From: Leyella lascolaii
GTDB taxonomy: Bacteria; Bacteroidota; Bacteroidia; Bacteroidales; Bacteroidaceae
Reading direction: 5' to 3'
Assembly: GCF_900079775.1 (NCBI RefSeq)
Contig: NZ_LT556044.1
Location: 44,360-108,359, forward strand
Length of the DNA stretch: 64,000 nt
Part shown: one piece after another, positions 18,687 through 29,500 of the stretch
How the letters are laid out: every line of letters starts with the position of its first letter
Position numbering within the stretch: position 1 is the first letter of the stretch
Made by a program: the position numbers and the translations under genes
The notes under the pieces: generated by a model
What the model was told of the DNA's origin: nothing
Seen by the model: the letters and a program-made list of their open reading frames with translations, nothing else
The model's database searches: none

Positions 18687-20636
18687 TTAGTACGACAACT
18701 TGTTCTGTTCTTCCTCCAACTTTTCAGACAGACTCGTCCATGTGTTTTCTTCTTCTTCGAGCAAGCCTTTAAGAGAGGTATATTCTGCTATAAGATTCAT
18801 ATCTGCGGCACCTTCCGGAGTACATAATTTGTCGTTGATTGTTTTAATCTTATTTTCAAGGACTTCGATTCTTTGTTCAGACTCCTTTATTGTTTTCTCT
18901 ATTCTGCGTATTTTTTTCTGTATTTCCTTGTGTTCTATATAATTGTTCTTTTTCTGTGATGATATTGTGTCTTGCAGAGATTCGCCTGCATTCAGATTCT
19001 TTTTAGGTGCTGCAAGTTCGTCAGGAGATTCAATGTTACGCTTGTATAGATAGTCATATATTCCTCCGAGATGTTCCGTAACGCTGCCATCTGCAAATTC
19101 ATATACTTTAGAGACAAGTCCGTCCAGAAAATCGCGGTCATGACTTACGATAATGGCTGTACCGTCAAACGCTTTGATTGCTTCTTTCAACACCTCCTTC
19201 GACTGCATGTCAAGGTGGTTGGTCGGCTCGTCGAGAATAAGCAGATTAACCGGCTCCAACAGCAATCTTATCATAGCCAATCTGCTACGTTCTCCACCAC
19301 TGAGCATTCTTACTTTCTTTTCAGAAGCCTCGCCGCCAAACATGAACGCTCCAAGAATGTTATTTATTTTCAGTCTTATTTCTCCCTTTGCCACATTGTC
19401 AATTGTCTCAAAAACAGACAGACTGCCGTCAAGCAGTTGTGCCTGGTTTTGCGCAAAGTATCCTATCTGCACATTGTGCCCTATCTTTAATGTTCCTGAA
19501 TAGGGAATCTCTCCCATAATACATTTTATCAATGTGGATTTTCCGGATCCGTTACGTCCTACAAACGCTACTTTCTCACCGCGTTTTATAGTAAATGTAA
19601 CATTTTCGAAAACGGTGTGTGTGCCGTATTGTTTGCCTACTTCATCACAGATTACCGGATAATCGCCGCTGCGAAGACAAGGCGGAAACTTCAGATGCAT
19701 GGATGACCTGTCAACTTCATCTATCTCAATAGGTACGATTTTCTCAAGTTGCTTTATACGACTCTGGACCTGCACCGCTTTTGTCGCCTTGTATCGGAAG
19801 CGCTCGATGAAATCCTTTATGTCCGCAATCTCTTTTTGCTGGTTTTCGTATGCACGTATTTGCTGTTCTCGTCTTTCCGCACGCAGTTTTATGTATTCAT
19901 CATATTTTACCTTGTAGTCGATAATCTTGCCGCATGATATTTCCAGAGTCCTGTTTGTCACATTATTTATGAATGCCCTGTCGTGACTTACAAGTATTAC
20001 TGCTTTACTGCTTTGCTGCAAGAAACGTTCCAGCCATTGTATGCTTTCAATGTCAAGATGGTTTGTCGGCTCATCAAGAAGCAGGCAGTCAGGTCTGCTC
20101 AATAATATCTTCGCCAACTCAATGCGCATGCGCCATCCACCGCTGAATTCTGAGGTAGGGCGGTCAAAATCAGATTTATAAAAGCCAAGACCGGTAAGTA
20201 TTCTTTCTATCTCAGCTTCATAGTTTTCTCCTCCCAACATGAGATATCTGTCATGTTCCTGAGTATATTTATCGACAAGGGCAATGTATTCATCGCTATC
20301 GTAATCGGTGCGTTCCGTAAGTTCCTTGCTCATCGCATCGATTTTATCTTTCATGTTTATAATGTCGGAGAATGATTTTCTTGCCTCATCTCTCACTGTA
20401 GTGTCATCCTGCAATATCATTACCTGTGGAAGATAACCGATTCTCATGTCCGATGAAATTGATATTTTACCGTCTGTAGGCTGTTGCTGACCACAGAGTA
20501 TCTTCATTAGAGTGGATTTTCCGGCTCCATTTTTTCCTACAAGCGCAACTTTGTCATTATCGTTTATTACAAATGACGCATCTTGAAAGAGAGGTTTTAT
20601 TCCAAATTCTACTTTTAATTTTTCTACAGAAATCAT
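18687..20636 (-). CDS. ABC-F family ATPase
   Basis: The 649-residue protein has two ABC cassettes and no membrane segment. Walker A motifs are GKNGAGKST (about 36-44) and GRNGSGKST, signatures SGGWRM and SGGERSRL, and Walker B LLLDEPTNHLD and LLILDEPTNHLD. A linker of about 80 residues rich in Arg, Lys and Glu lies between them, and a charged coiled-coil C-terminus follows (about 560-649). ABC-F proteins act on ribosomes, either as housekeeping translation factors (Uup/YheS type) or as antibiotic-protection proteins. The C-terminal coiled coil favours the Uup-like housekeeping group. The start ATG lies just downstream of a promoter placed at the end of a 66-base repeat array. Confidence 0.93.
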   Translation of the reverse strand: MISVEKLKVEFGIKPLFQDASFVINDNDKVALVGKNGAGKSTLMKILCGQQQPTDGKISISSDMRIGYLPQVMILQDDTTVRDEARKSFSDIINMKDKIDAMSKELTERTDYDSDEYIALVDKYTQEHDRYLMLGGENYEAEIERILTGLGFYKSDFDRPTSEFSGGWRMRIELAKILLSRPDCLLLDEPTNHLDIESIQWLERFLQQSSKAVILVSHDRAFINNVTNRTLEISCGKIIDYKVKYDEYIKLRAERREQQIRAYENQQKEIADIKDFIERFRYKATKAVQVQSRIKQLEKIVPIEIDEVDRSSMHLKFPPCLRSGDYPVICDEVGKQYGTHTVFENVTFTIKRGEKVAFVGRNGSGKSTLIKCIMGEIPYSGTLKIGHNVQIGYFAQNQAQLLDGSLSVFETIDNVAKGEIRLKINNILGAFMFGGEASEKKVRMLSGGERSRLAMIRLLLEPVNLLILDEPTNHLDMQSKEVLKEAIKAFDGTAIIVSHDRDFLDGLVSKVYEFADGSVTEHLGGIYDYLYKRNIESPDELAAPKKNLNAGESLQDTISSQKKNNYIEHKEIQKKIRRIEKTIKESEQRIEVLENKIKTINDKLCTPEGAADMNLIAEYTSLKGLLEEEENTWTSLSEKLEEEQNKLSY

Positions 20637-20654
20637 TTTATATGATATTTAAAC

Positions 20655-20955
20655 ATGCAAAAGATAATGAAAGATGAGTGCGACAGCAAGGAGGGAAAAC
20701 TGAGTTTTACCGGACTTGATACTGCCGAATCGAATCTTATCTTATGCAAAGATGATGCAAATGAGCGGAAAGCGAGCTTGCTCTTAATTTCCCGAGTGCA
20801 GCTTATCTTATACAAAGATAATGCAAACGAGCGGAAAGAGAACTCGCTCTTAATTTCCCGAGTGCGGCTTATCTTATACAAAGATAATGCAAATGAGCGG
20901 AAAGCGAGCTTGCTCTTAATTTCCCGAGTGTAGCTTATCTTATACAAAGATACAA
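20655..20955 (-). repeat. 66-base tandem array, copy 1
   Basis: Three full 66-base units start at 20736, 20802 and 20868. Each begins CTTATCTTAT and contains GCAAA, GAGCGGAAAG, GCTTGCTCTT and TTTCCCGAGTG. A partial unit follows at 20934, and a diverged terminal unit sits at 20655-20735. Because 66 is a multiple of three, both strands stay open and give false proteins. A second array with the same plan, including the special terminal unit, is at 35346-35578. Both lie immediately upstream of a minus-strand gene. Confidence 0.85.
20659..20689 (-). promoter_or_regulatory. Promoter inside the terminal unit of array 1
   Basis: On the minus strand TTG (20687-20689) and TATCTTTT (20659-20666, followed by G) are 20 bases apart. 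This fits a Bacteroidota promoter firing about 15-20 bases before the ABC-F start codon. Confidence 0.5.
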
Positions 20956-21032
20956 AATTTCAGATATTATATACTCAAAACATATTATATATGAGATACA
21001 TGCATACTGAATATTAAAACTGTCTATAAAAA

Positions 21033-21061
21033 CGCCTGATCTTGATATATGTGATCAGGCG
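21033..21061 (-). terminator. Terminator of the lysozyme/zinc-ribbon operon
   Basis: CGCCTGATC (21033-21041) and GATCAGGCG (21053-21061) form a perfect stem. On the minus strand it is followed by TTTTTATAG. Confidence 0.8.
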
Positions 21062-21076
21062 ATATTTATTAATAAA

Positions 21077-22177
21077 CTATTGTTCTATTATTCGTCTCAT
21101 ATTAAATTCTTGTATTTTACCATCCGGACTGACTTTGGATAGGATTCTGAAATTGTGACGTTCTGTTGTTTCATCCGTATATTGAATGTCTTGAATGGCA
21201 TTGAATTCTACGGTGTATTCGTATTGTTGTTCACCAATCTCCTTTTTCGATATCTTATAGTCTCCATTTGTATGCCAGTCCATGTGTGATACGTTACTCT
21301 TATAAATTTTGTTCATAAAAGAAAGTACATCCATGCGGGTTGCCCCCTGTTTACCCAAGAATGATGTCAGGACCGGATTGACGGAGTCTGACAGTGTGTT
21401 TTCATCTTTTGTGTTAAGACTTTGAAAGAAATTCCTGAAAATCATATCAATCATTATTTCTTCCTCCGGCTGCACTGTTTGAATCTTTATTTTCCTAATA
21501 CAATCGGAAGCCTCATCATAATATTCGCCATTTGGCTGGTTTTGTATGTAAGTTTCGTACGATTCTATTGTATTTGATTGTTTAGCAGCAAGCCAATCGA
21601 TTGAGTCGATTTTATGAACTGCTATGTTCTTATATTGAGAGTTTGGATATTCTTTAAGATATTGCTCCAAAGCACTTTTTGAATTGCTTACAATTGCATT
21701 TGTCCATGCGATGTTTGCCTCCTGCAATTCATTGAGCCGTTTTTTTATCATTAATATATGCTCTGTAGGAGCATCCGTGTCAGAATATGTCTCTATATAT
21801 TTCTCTAAAACAGATATGTCACTGCTGGACAAGGCGAATTCGTACTCGCTTTTTTCCTTGTTTATATCATTTTGATTATTGTATATATATACTGCCGTAG
21901 CAGCTATCGCAATCAACAAAACAATTCCGGCAAAAACGGCAATAAGAATGTTTCTCTTATTTTTATTACCACCGGTTTCTATCTTATTTTCTATTGCAGA
22001 TTTTTCTGATGTATTCGGATGATGGCACTCAGGGCAGCTCTCCTGGCTTGAAAGATATCTGCATCCGCATTGAGGACATACGGTTATGTTTCCAGATATT
22101 TCAACTCCACAAAACGGACAGCATGGTGCTTTGTCGCTTACATCATGACCGCACTCCGGACATTTTATTACTGACAT
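21077..22177 (-). CDS. Zinc-ribbon membrane protein of unknown function
   Basis: The 366-residue protein opens with three short zinc-ribbon repeats (CPECG, CPFCG; CPQCG, CPECH) in the first 55 residues. A single transmembrane helix follows at about 76-98, then a TPR-like alpha-helical stretch and a C-terminal domain (about 230-366) resembling NTF2-like or DUF4878-type folds. Topology suggests a cytoplasmic zinc region and a periplasmic C-terminus. It starts 11 bases after the lysozyme gene and shares its terminator, so the two are probably cotranscribed. Envelope-related function is inference from that context only. Confidence 0.7.
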   Translation of the reverse strand: MSVIKCPECGHDVSDKAPCCPFCGVEISGNITVCPQCGCRYLSSQESCPECHHPNTSEKSAIENKIETGGNKNKRNILIAVFAGIVLLIAIAATAVYIYNNQNDINKEKSEYEFALSSSDISVLEKYIETYSDTDAPTEHILMIKKRLNELQEANIAWTNAIVSNSKSALEQYLKEYPNSQYKNIAVHKIDSIDWLAAKQSNTIESYETYIQNQPNGEYYDEASDCIRKIKIQTVQPEEEIMIDMIFRNFFQSLNTKDENTLSDSVNPVLTSFLGKQGATRMDVLSFMNKIYKSNVSHMDWHTNGDYKISKKEIGEQQYEYTVEFNAIQDIQYTDETTERHNFRILSKVSPDGKIQEFNMRRIIEQ

Positions 22178-22188
22178 CTCGTATGAAT

Positions 22189-22905
22189 TTAATGTTTAAA
22201 TCTTATTTCTCTCAAACTGTGCTTGCCCATGAACCTGCTTTTATCTACATATCCGTTTACACCGTCAATATGCCCTTTTCCGGTGTATTGCCACATGGTG
22301 TAATCCCGGTCGTCTTTAAGCACCGGCTCTCTTTCTGTATATTGGGCTATCATTATTTTGTAGTCATTTATTTTCCCGGCAAGATAATTATTATAGAAAT
22401 TGGTAAAAGTGTATAATAATGGTTTTTGTTTATATGCAACCTCAACCATTTCAAGGAACTTAAACAGAGAATCACAAAATTCCTTTGTAGAAAGACCGCT
22501 TTTCGTTTCAATGTCTATCATCGGTATCAAGTCCTGATCGTCGGGTCTGCATTGAGTCATGAAATTTTCCAATTGTTTTGCCAATTCTGTCTTAGGACGG
22601 AAGAAGTGATACGAGCCGACTTTTATACCGTGTTTTTTTGCAAGTTCAATGTTGTATTCATATTTTTCATCAATGTTGTCGCCTCCTTCTGTAGCTTTAA
22701 GATAGACATACGCCATTTTCTTGTTATTTCCTACAGTTTCCCAAAAGACTTCTCCCTGATAATGGCTCATATCAATGCCATGTATATGTGTGCATGTGTC
22801 TTCACATTGCACATTTTCAGTATAAAACTCCTGAGCCGATGCTGTTGTCGGCAGGACAATATATAAAAACAGAATAAAAGATAAAACAGAATATACAGTC
22901 TTCAT
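22189..22905 (-). CDS. GH25 family lysozyme (N,O-diacetylmuramidase)
   Basis: The 238-residue protein has a signal peptide (hydrophobic residues 4-24 ending ASAQ). The rest is a GH25 domain: HGIDMSHYQGEVFW holds the first catalytic-site Asp (about 46), followed by YLKATEGG, GSYHFFRP, and IPMIDIETKSG with the catalytic acidic pair. The end reads MWQYTGKGHIDGVNGYVD. Such enzymes cleave the MurNAc-GlcNAc bond of peptidoglycan, probably in the periplasm. No binding repeats are attached. A TAACTTTG box lies only 5 bases upstream of the ATG; see the rejected list. Confidence 0.93.
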   Translation of the reverse strand: MKTVYSVLSFILFLYIVLPTTASAQEFYTENVQCEDTCTHIHGIDMSHYQGEVFWETVGNNKKMAYVYLKATEGGDNIDEKYEYNIELAKKHGIKVGSYHFFRPKTELAKQLENFMTQCRPDDQDLIPMIDIETKSGLSTKEFCDSLFKFLEMVEVAYKQKPLLYTFTNFYNNYLAGKINDYKIMIAQYTEREPVLKDDRDYTMWQYTGKGHIDGVNGYVDKSRFMGKHSLREIRFKH

Positions 22906-22994
22906 GATTGCAAAGTTAATAAAAAGGGAATAGAGTATTGGTTTGTCAATTGTAATTTTACAAATATTAATATATCCGGATGACAGTGTCTGGT

Positions 22995-23813
22995 CTATTC
23001 TTCTATTTCAGATAAACTGTTTGCCATTCTGTTAATCAGATTACTAATTGTTTCAAGAGGAGCATAATTGATATATTTCATAGAATGCCATATGTTATTG
23101 CGCAACAATACAGAATTGTTATGTAGAATTCCGCTTTTGCTTTGTCGGAAGTGCCACTCTAACTCTGAATCATTCTTGATTATATTATCCAATGCCTTTA
23201 ATGCTCTGTTGTATGCTATTCTGTCTATATTGTGCACAAATGGAACTTCCTGCATATCGAAGCATAGAGTCGTGATAAGAATACTGCCTTCATACTGTGC
23301 CATTGCATGTAGTTTCAGATATTGCAACCAATGTTCCAATTTCACAAAATCCACCTTATCTCCTTTGTTTCTTAAATATTTGCCGATAAGCAGCAGATTG
23401 TTGTATGCTATTCCGTGAGTAAGAATTTTATTTGTGTTATATATTATAATATTTAGCAGGTCTAATGTTTCAATGGATGTGTCAATAGAATGCAATTCTT
23501 TGTGTCTTAGATTTGCCAGTCTTTTATTTAAAAACATGTTATTCAAATCAGAACGCGGAATGCAGACTTTCTCGTTTGTTGTTTCGTTAATGTCTATATT
23601 ATAAGTTTTGAAAAATCCGTATACCGTTTCATAAGGAATATTTTCATAATTACAATTCTTCATTCCTTTTATGGCTACAGATATGACGTTCTGTGATATT
23701 ATTATATTTAATAATTTGTTCCATTTGAATATGGACATAGCTTCAAATGGTTCTGTATCATTAAATGCCCCAGAACGTATAGCACGAAGAAAGTTTCTTT
23801 TTATGATATCCAT
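22995..23813 (-). CDS. Hypothetical protein, possibly the helical part of a nucleotidyltransferase-like family
   Basis: This 272-residue protein has no signal peptide or membrane segment and is predicted to be helical. The tail ISNLINRMANSLSEIEE and the QSKSGILHNNSVLLRNNIWHS block resemble the C-terminal part of Bacteroidales proteins often labelled nucleotidyltransferase-like. However, the usual catalytic GxS...DxD motif is not visible. It stands alone, 90 bases upstream of the lysozyme gene on the same strand. I cannot assign a function. Confidence 0.6.
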   Translation of the reverse strand: MDIIKRNFLRAIRSGAFNDTEPFEAMSIFKWNKLLNIIISQNVISVAIKGMKNCNYENIPYETVYGFFKTYNIDINETTNEKVCIPRSDLNNMFLNKRLANLRHKELHSIDTSIETLDLLNIIIYNTNKILTHGIAYNNLLLIGKYLRNKGDKVDFVKLEHWLQYLKLHAMAQYEGSILITTLCFDMQEVPFVHNIDRIAYNRALKALDNIIKNDSELEWHFRQSKSGILHNNSVLLRNNIWHSMKYINYAPLETISNLINRMANSLSEIEE

Positions 23814-24019
23814 TTTAAAACTACAGTGCGTTTATATATCCGTATACGGATGATGGTTTTATATTTATATATCAGTTGCGGCAAGCATATGTATACGTAT
23901 GTATTTCTTATGTTATATTATGAGCCATGGTACAAATATATTGAATAATTTCGAGCTTTCAATAACTTGTCCATTGTTTTATACATACTTTTGTATTTGA
24001 ACAAAATACAGCAAACTCT

Positions 24020-25306
24020 TTATTTCTTATTATATGACGCAGGAAATCTGAAATATATGCATAACAGTGCAAACACCCCCAATGCGTATGGATAATATAG
24101 ATAAGGCATTATGTCTATTGGATTTATCCGTGCAAGATTCGCAACTGTCAGTATTTGTGCGCCATATGGAATTATGCCTTGCATACAGCATGAGAAAGTG
24201 TCGAGAATACTTGCTGTTTTTCTATTGTCAACACCGTATTTCAGACTTATTTTTCTGGCTATGCCTCCCACCGTTATTATTGCAACCGTATTATTTGCCG
24301 TGCAGATATTTACGGCTGCGACCATTATTCCGATTACTAATTCAGCTCCACGTTTGCCGTGTATATGTGATGTGATTTTACTTATTATATATTCAACACC
24401 TCCGTTTTTATTTACGATTTCGAAAAGTCCTCCGGCAAGCATTGTTATAATAATCAGTTCGCTCATTGATTGAATCCCTGTTCCCATTGACGCGAACCAG
24501 CCGAATATGTCATACGAACCATTAATAATTCCTATTATTGCTGTCAGGATAAGTCCGACCATAAGTACTACTATCACGTTTATTCCCAGTAATGCCGTAA
24601 TAAAGACAGCCATATAGGGAAGTATCTTGGAGAATTCTGTTTGAGAAACAACCGGCGGCTTGTTTATGTCAAAGCCCAGAATAATATAGACAATGAAGAT
24701 TATAAGCGCGACAGGAAACACGATGTATGAGTTTGCCCGGAACTTGTCTTTCATATTACATTCTTGAGAGCTTGTCGCTGCAACGGTAGTATCTGAAATA
24801 AATGACAGATTGTCTCCGAAGAACGCTCCTCCAATTACAATTGCAACCATGAGATTTATATTTACTCCGGTTGTCTGTGCCAAGCCTATTGCAATCGGAG
24901 TCAGAGCAACTATTGTCCCAACACTCGTTCCTATTGACAAGCTTATAAAACAGGTTGAAATAAACAATCCGGCAAGAATCATATTGTCAGGTAATACTGA
25001 CAGCATGAAATTTACAGTAGCGTCAACGCATCCTATATCTTTTGCTGTATTGGCAAATGCACCAGCCAACATGAATATCCATATCATTAACATTATATTC
25101 TCCGTGCTGGCTCCTTTGCTGAATACACGTATCCGCTCATTCAGATTCCCGCGGCGGGATGACATGATTGCGTATATTCCGGAGATGAGAAACGCAGTGC
25201 TTATTGGAACTTTATAAAAATCCTGAGCTATGATTGATGTTACCAAATAAATTAATATAAAAACAATCAATGGACTCAGGGCAATGATACCTTTTTTATT
25301 ATTCAT
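24020..25306 (-). CDS. NhaC family Na+/H+ antiporter
   Basis: The 428-residue protein is almost entirely hydrophobic with about ten to eleven membrane helices. SIGTSVGTIVALTPIAIGLAQ and VIGGAFFGDNLSFISDTTVAA are hallmarks of NhaC-type antiporters; the latter holds the conserved acidic residues for ion transport. It would exchange sodium for protons, or, as in malate-lactate relatives, an organic acid as well. Its start codon lies 5 bases after the LacI-type gene stop, so expression is probably tied to that regulator and to a small ligand. Confidence 0.9.
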   Translation of the reverse strand: MNNKKGIIALSPLIVFILIYLVTSIIAQDFYKVPISTAFLISGIYAIMSSRRGNLNERIRVFSKGASTENIMLMIWIFMLAGAFANTAKDIGCVDATVNFMLSVLPDNMILAGLFISTCFISLSIGTSVGTIVALTPIAIGLAQTTGVNINLMVAIVIGGAFFGDNLSFISDTTVAATSSQECNMKDKFRANSYIVFPVALIIFIVYIILGFDINKPPVVSQTEFSKILPYMAVFITALLGINVIVVLMVGLILTAIIGIINGSYDIFGWFASMGTGIQSMSELIIITMLAGGLFEIVNKNGGVEYIISKITSHIHGKRGAELVIGIMVAAVNICTANNTVAIITVGGIARKISLKYGVDNRKTASILDTFSCCMQGIIPYGAQILTVANLARINPIDIMPYLYYPYALGVFALLCIYFRFPASYNKK

Positions 25307-25311
25307 ATCTA

Positions 25312-26376
25312 CTATAATTGAGTCCTACGATAGAACTCCATGTTTTCTTTTGTCAGCAATTCTATCGGCATATAGTTCACTGGCTGTACTTTTTCTTTCA
25401 AGACTACGGCTTTGAATAATGTATCGACACAGTTGAATCCCTGCTGATAACCATGTTGTGCAATAAGAAAAGAAATGCTTCCTTCCTTAAGGCACTTGGC
25501 GTTCTTTGCTACCATGTCGTATCCCATAATCTGTACGTTGCGTATATTGTTTCGTAAAAGATATTCTCCAACGATATGAGCTTTTGAATTAAGGGTTATA
25601 CAATGATGTATCTGGGGATGGGCATCAAAGAACTCCTTCAATATTATGTCATATTTTCTTTTTGTACTTTTAAATGGAATCTGTAGCTCAACTATTTCTA
25701 TATTTGGATAGTGATCCTTCATGTAATGCCTGAAGCCTACTTCTCTGTTACGTTGCTGTTTGCTTGTTACTTGTCCGTTTTTTACCTGTTTCAAAAGCAT
25801 TATTTGTTTCTCTTCCGATGCAATAAGCATAAGCATTTTTGCGGCAAAATATCCGCTGCAGAAAGAGTCTTGACCCCAAAATGAAAGAGGCTTAAGGTCC
25901 GGCATGTATGAGTCTAATAATATAAATGGAATCTGTTTGTCGTGAAGTGAATCAGTGAATACTTTTGTGACATCCAATTCTACGGGAACTATTATCACAC
26001 CATCCGGATTCTGTTCTATACATTTTTTATATTGTTCAATGAAAGAATCGTTATTAAAACGCTCATAATACATGATTTTTACATCGATGTGAAAATCACG
26101 TCTTGTTTCTATAGCTTTCTGCGCACCTTGTTCTATCTCTTCCCAATACGCTTCTGATTCATGAATCGGCATCAGTAAATAAAATGTGTACGATTTGTTA
26201 TATGCCAATGCGCTTGCATATACATTAGGATGATAATTCATGTTTTTCAGCGCCTTCTCGACTTTTTCCCTTGCGGACTGCGATACATTGGCGCGATTAT
26301 GCAATACTCTGTCTACTGTTCCGACTGATACTCCCGCAATCTCAGCGATATCTTTTATCGTAATTTTTTCACTCAT
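25312..26376 (-). CDS. LacI family transcriptional regulator
   Basis: The 354-residue protein has an N-terminal LacI helix-turn-helix (IKDIAEIAGVSVGTVDRVLH at residues about 6-25) and hinge, followed by a periplasmic-binding-protein-like effector domain that normally binds a sugar. The start is ATG 26376, where homology to the HTH begins and which sits 24 bases from a TACATTTG promoter box; a longer frame to 26454 would run through that promoter. It is the first gene of a two-gene unit with the NhaC antiporter. The ligand cannot be told from the sequence. Confidence 0.9.
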   Translation of the reverse strand: MSEKITIKDIAEIAGVSVGTVDRVLHNRANVSQSAREKVEKALKNMNYHPNVYASALAYNKSYTFYLLMPIHESEAYWEEIEQGAQKAIETRRDFHIDVKIMYYERFNNDSFIEQYKKCIEQNPDGVIIVPVELDVTKVFTDSLHDKQIPFILLDSYMPDLKPLSFWGQDSFCSGYFAAKMLMLIASEEKQIMLLKQVKNGQVTSKQQRNREVGFRHYMKDHYPNIEIVELQIPFKSTKRKYDIILKEFFDAHPQIHHCITLNSKAHIVGEYLLRNNIRNVQIMGYDMVAKNAKCLKEGSISFLIAQHGYQQGFNCVDTLFKAVVLKEKVQPVNYMPIELLTKENMEFYRRTQL

Positions 26377-26399
26377 ATAATATGACTGGAAATACACTG

Positions 26400-26407
26400 C
26401 AAATGTA
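26400..26407 (-). promoter_or_regulatory. -7 box of the LacI-type gene
   Basis: TACATTTG on the minus strand matches TAnnTTTG. No clear -33 TTG is present. It sets the start of the LacI gene at 26376. Confidence 0.4.
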
Positions 26408-26513
26408 ATAATAAAAAATGAGTCATTAACATTATGTATGTATATTTTATTCAAATATTACATATAAGCTGTCGTTTTTAGTAATTATTTTTTTTATATC
26501 GCCACATTTTGTT

Positions 26514-26521
26514 TACCTTTG
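26514..26521 (+). promoter_or_regulatory. -7 box of the sensor kinase gene
   Basis: TACCTTTG at 26514-26521 matches TAnnTTTG and lies 33 bases before the kinase ATG. The upstream box is only a T run. Confidence 0.4.
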
Positions 26522-26554
26522 CTTTATGACGAATTCAAACAGTAGTTTTATTCA

Positions 26555-29500
26555 ATGTTGTTTATGAGAAAAGGAATCGGAACCTTTCTGTTGCTTTTTA
26601 TAATATGTATTTTCATCTTTTTTTCATGCTCCAGACCTGAAAACCGGAACATGACAGATAAGTTGAATACAATTTCCTATGAATATCACTACCGAAATAT
26701 CGATACTTCGTTAGTATATGCCCAACGTGCATACAATGCTTCCAAATCAATGGATTACAGTGCGGGAGAAGCCGAGGCTCTCAATAATCTGGCTTTTGTA
26801 TATATGGCAAAAATGGATTATGACAAGGCTTATGATTTACTGAACAAAGCCCAGCAGATAACCGATAATCAGATTGAATTGTTGGTCTCTGATGTACAGT
26901 TCATGAGATTATGTCAGAGACAATCTAAAAATAAGGATTTCTATTTCTATCGCGAGAGTGCTCTCTCAAGGATGAAGCGCATAGAAGAAGAGTATGCGGG
27001 CTTGAGCGAACGCGAACATCAACGTTATGTTTATGCCCAAAGCGAATATTCCATAGTATTGTCTGCTTATTTATACTATATTGGTCTGACAGACCTGTCC
27101 GTCAGTGCTATTGAAAGTATTAATCCGAATGGTGACATCGTAGAGGACACAGCACAGTTATTGAATTATTATTATAACATCGGGTCAGGTGGTATAATAA
27201 AAAGTGATTCTGAAAAAAGTATATGTCAGGCGGAGTTCAACTATCTTATGAGGTGTTATCTTTTGTCACGACAATACAATTATCCATACTGGGAGGCAAA
27301 TTCATTACAGGCGATAAGCGAGCATCTTATAAATAAGGAAAACAGAGAATTCATTATAAAAAATAATCCACAGGAAATAGATTTTATAAATGTGGATAAG
27401 ATGCCGGACTCTCTTTTAGCCGGCAACATCGCAAGACGCTCATTGCTTTTATTCGAGCAATATGGAGACGTGTATCAGACTGCGGGTGCCTATCGCACGC
27501 TGGGAGAATGCTATCTTTCAATAAATGATTATGGTTCGGCATTGATTTGTCTCGATAATGCACTACATAAGAATATCGCGATAAACAAAGCTCCTGATCT
27601 TGTCGCTTCCATAAGAGAGCAGTTGTCGTTGGTTTATGCAGCGATTGGGGACAAAAACAAGAGTTTTCAAAATCGACGTATCTATCTTGAGATGCAGGAA
27701 AAAACCAGGCAGGACAGACAGTTGGAAGCCAGGGCTGAGCAGTTAAGCAAGTCTTCGAGACAGCTTAATATCATGCTTGGTGCTGTTGTTTTGATGATAA
27801 TACTTGTGATTATTCTTCTGTTTATATTCAATTATCTGCGTCGGAAAAATGAAAATAAGTATTCTGTCAGTGGTTTTCTGCGTCCTTTGGAGGAATGGAA
27901 ACATAAGAATGAATTGCAGGAAAAGGAATTCAACGAACGTTTTGAAGAATTGAATGAACAGATTGAAATTGCGAAACAGCAGCTTCTGTCAAATAAAAAA
28001 CGTAATCTTGAGCAACGTGCCAAAATATCATTGGCTAACGGAATACTGCCTCTGATAAACAGAATGGAACATGAGGTAAAGAAACTTATGGCAACGAACG
28101 AGACTGAGGCAGTAAGAAAAGAACGTTATGAATACCTTTCAGAAATAACTGATATAATAAACGAATACAACGATGTGCTCACACGCTGGATACAAATGAA
28201 CCGCGGCGAACTAAATCTTCACATCGAAAGTTTTGAACTTCAGAAAGTTTTTGACATCGTGTCAAAAAGCCGCATGGAATACAGACTGCGTGGCATAGAC
28301 TTTGTCATAAAACCAACTACGTCTGTTGTCAAAGCCGACCGTGTGCTTACTCTGTTCATGATAAACACTATGGCGGAAAATGCAAGACGTTTCACTCCGC
28401 CTGGAGGACGCGTTGTTATAGACAGCCGGTCGGGGGATGATTTTGTTGAAATTTCAGTCACTGATACCGGTTGCGGAATAGAACATACGAAACTGGAGCA
28501 TATTTTCAGCCATAATTTATTTGAAAACAATAGGGAAGATGCTGTCAAATCCGATGCCGGAAAACGTACTCACGGATTCGGACTGATGAATTGCAAAGGA
28601 ATAATAGACAAATATAAGAAAATAAGTTCTCTTTTCAGTGTTTGTACAATAGCGGCAGAGAGCGAGCCCGGCAAGGGCAGCCGTTTCTATTTCCGGCTTC
28701 CTAAGGGAATGATGCGCGTTATCATAACCATTATGATGATTTCATGTCCGGCACTGTCATTCTCAATGAGAAATGCGAATTTACGCTTGGCTTCATCATT
28801 CTCTGACAGTGCTCATGTTGCAAATCTGAATGAAGATTACCATAAAACACTTGTTTATGCAGACAGCTGTATCAAACATCTGAACAAGTATTATTTAAGT
28901 CAAAAAAGCGGAGGACGTGACACTATGAAAGTATATTCTGACGCAATGTATCCTCCTGCAGAACTGGTATGGTTCTATGACAGCCTGCATACAGATTATA
29001 ATGTCATACTGAATATCAGGAATGAATGCGCCATTGCGGCTATGGGATTGTATGAATGGGACCTTTATGAATACAACAACAACGCATACACAAAACTTTT
29101 CAGAGAGAGGAGCGCTGACAGCACTATATCTGACTATGTACATGTCATGCAGGAATCAAGAAACAATAAGAACGTGGCGATTATCATGTTGTCATTTTTA
29201 TTCATCATGATATTCCCGGCATACTATTTCTTATACTATCGTCACAGGATATATTACAATCTTTATGTAGAAAGCATTGTGTCTATAAATAAAGTTCTAT
29301 TATCGGATGTTACACCAGATTCGAAGTTGGAACAAATAAATGACATCTGGAGTAAGTGTAATAAATTTTCTGTCATGAACACGCGTCTGCAGATGCTTGA
29401 CGGTGTCGTGAACCAGATAAAACATGCCTTACGTCAGAAAATAAACCTTATTTCAGAGAAACAGACCGACCTCGAGTATGCCAAAGACGAGCTTCAGAAA

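Noticed and set aside
20633..20947. Open frames of about 90-104 codons on both strands across the first 66-base array
   Set aside because: The unit is 66 bases, so any frame without a stop in one unit stays open; the peptides repeat every 22 residues and differ only as the DNA repeats do.
20655..20955. CRISPR array
   Set aside because: Units are contiguous 66-base tandem repeats with no unique spacers, and no cas genes are near.
22911..22918. TAACTTTG box five bases before the lysozyme ATG as evidence for a leaderless transcript
   Set aside because: The box fits the consensus, but there is no -33 partner and the spacing would leave almost no leader; it may be chance in AT-rich DNA.
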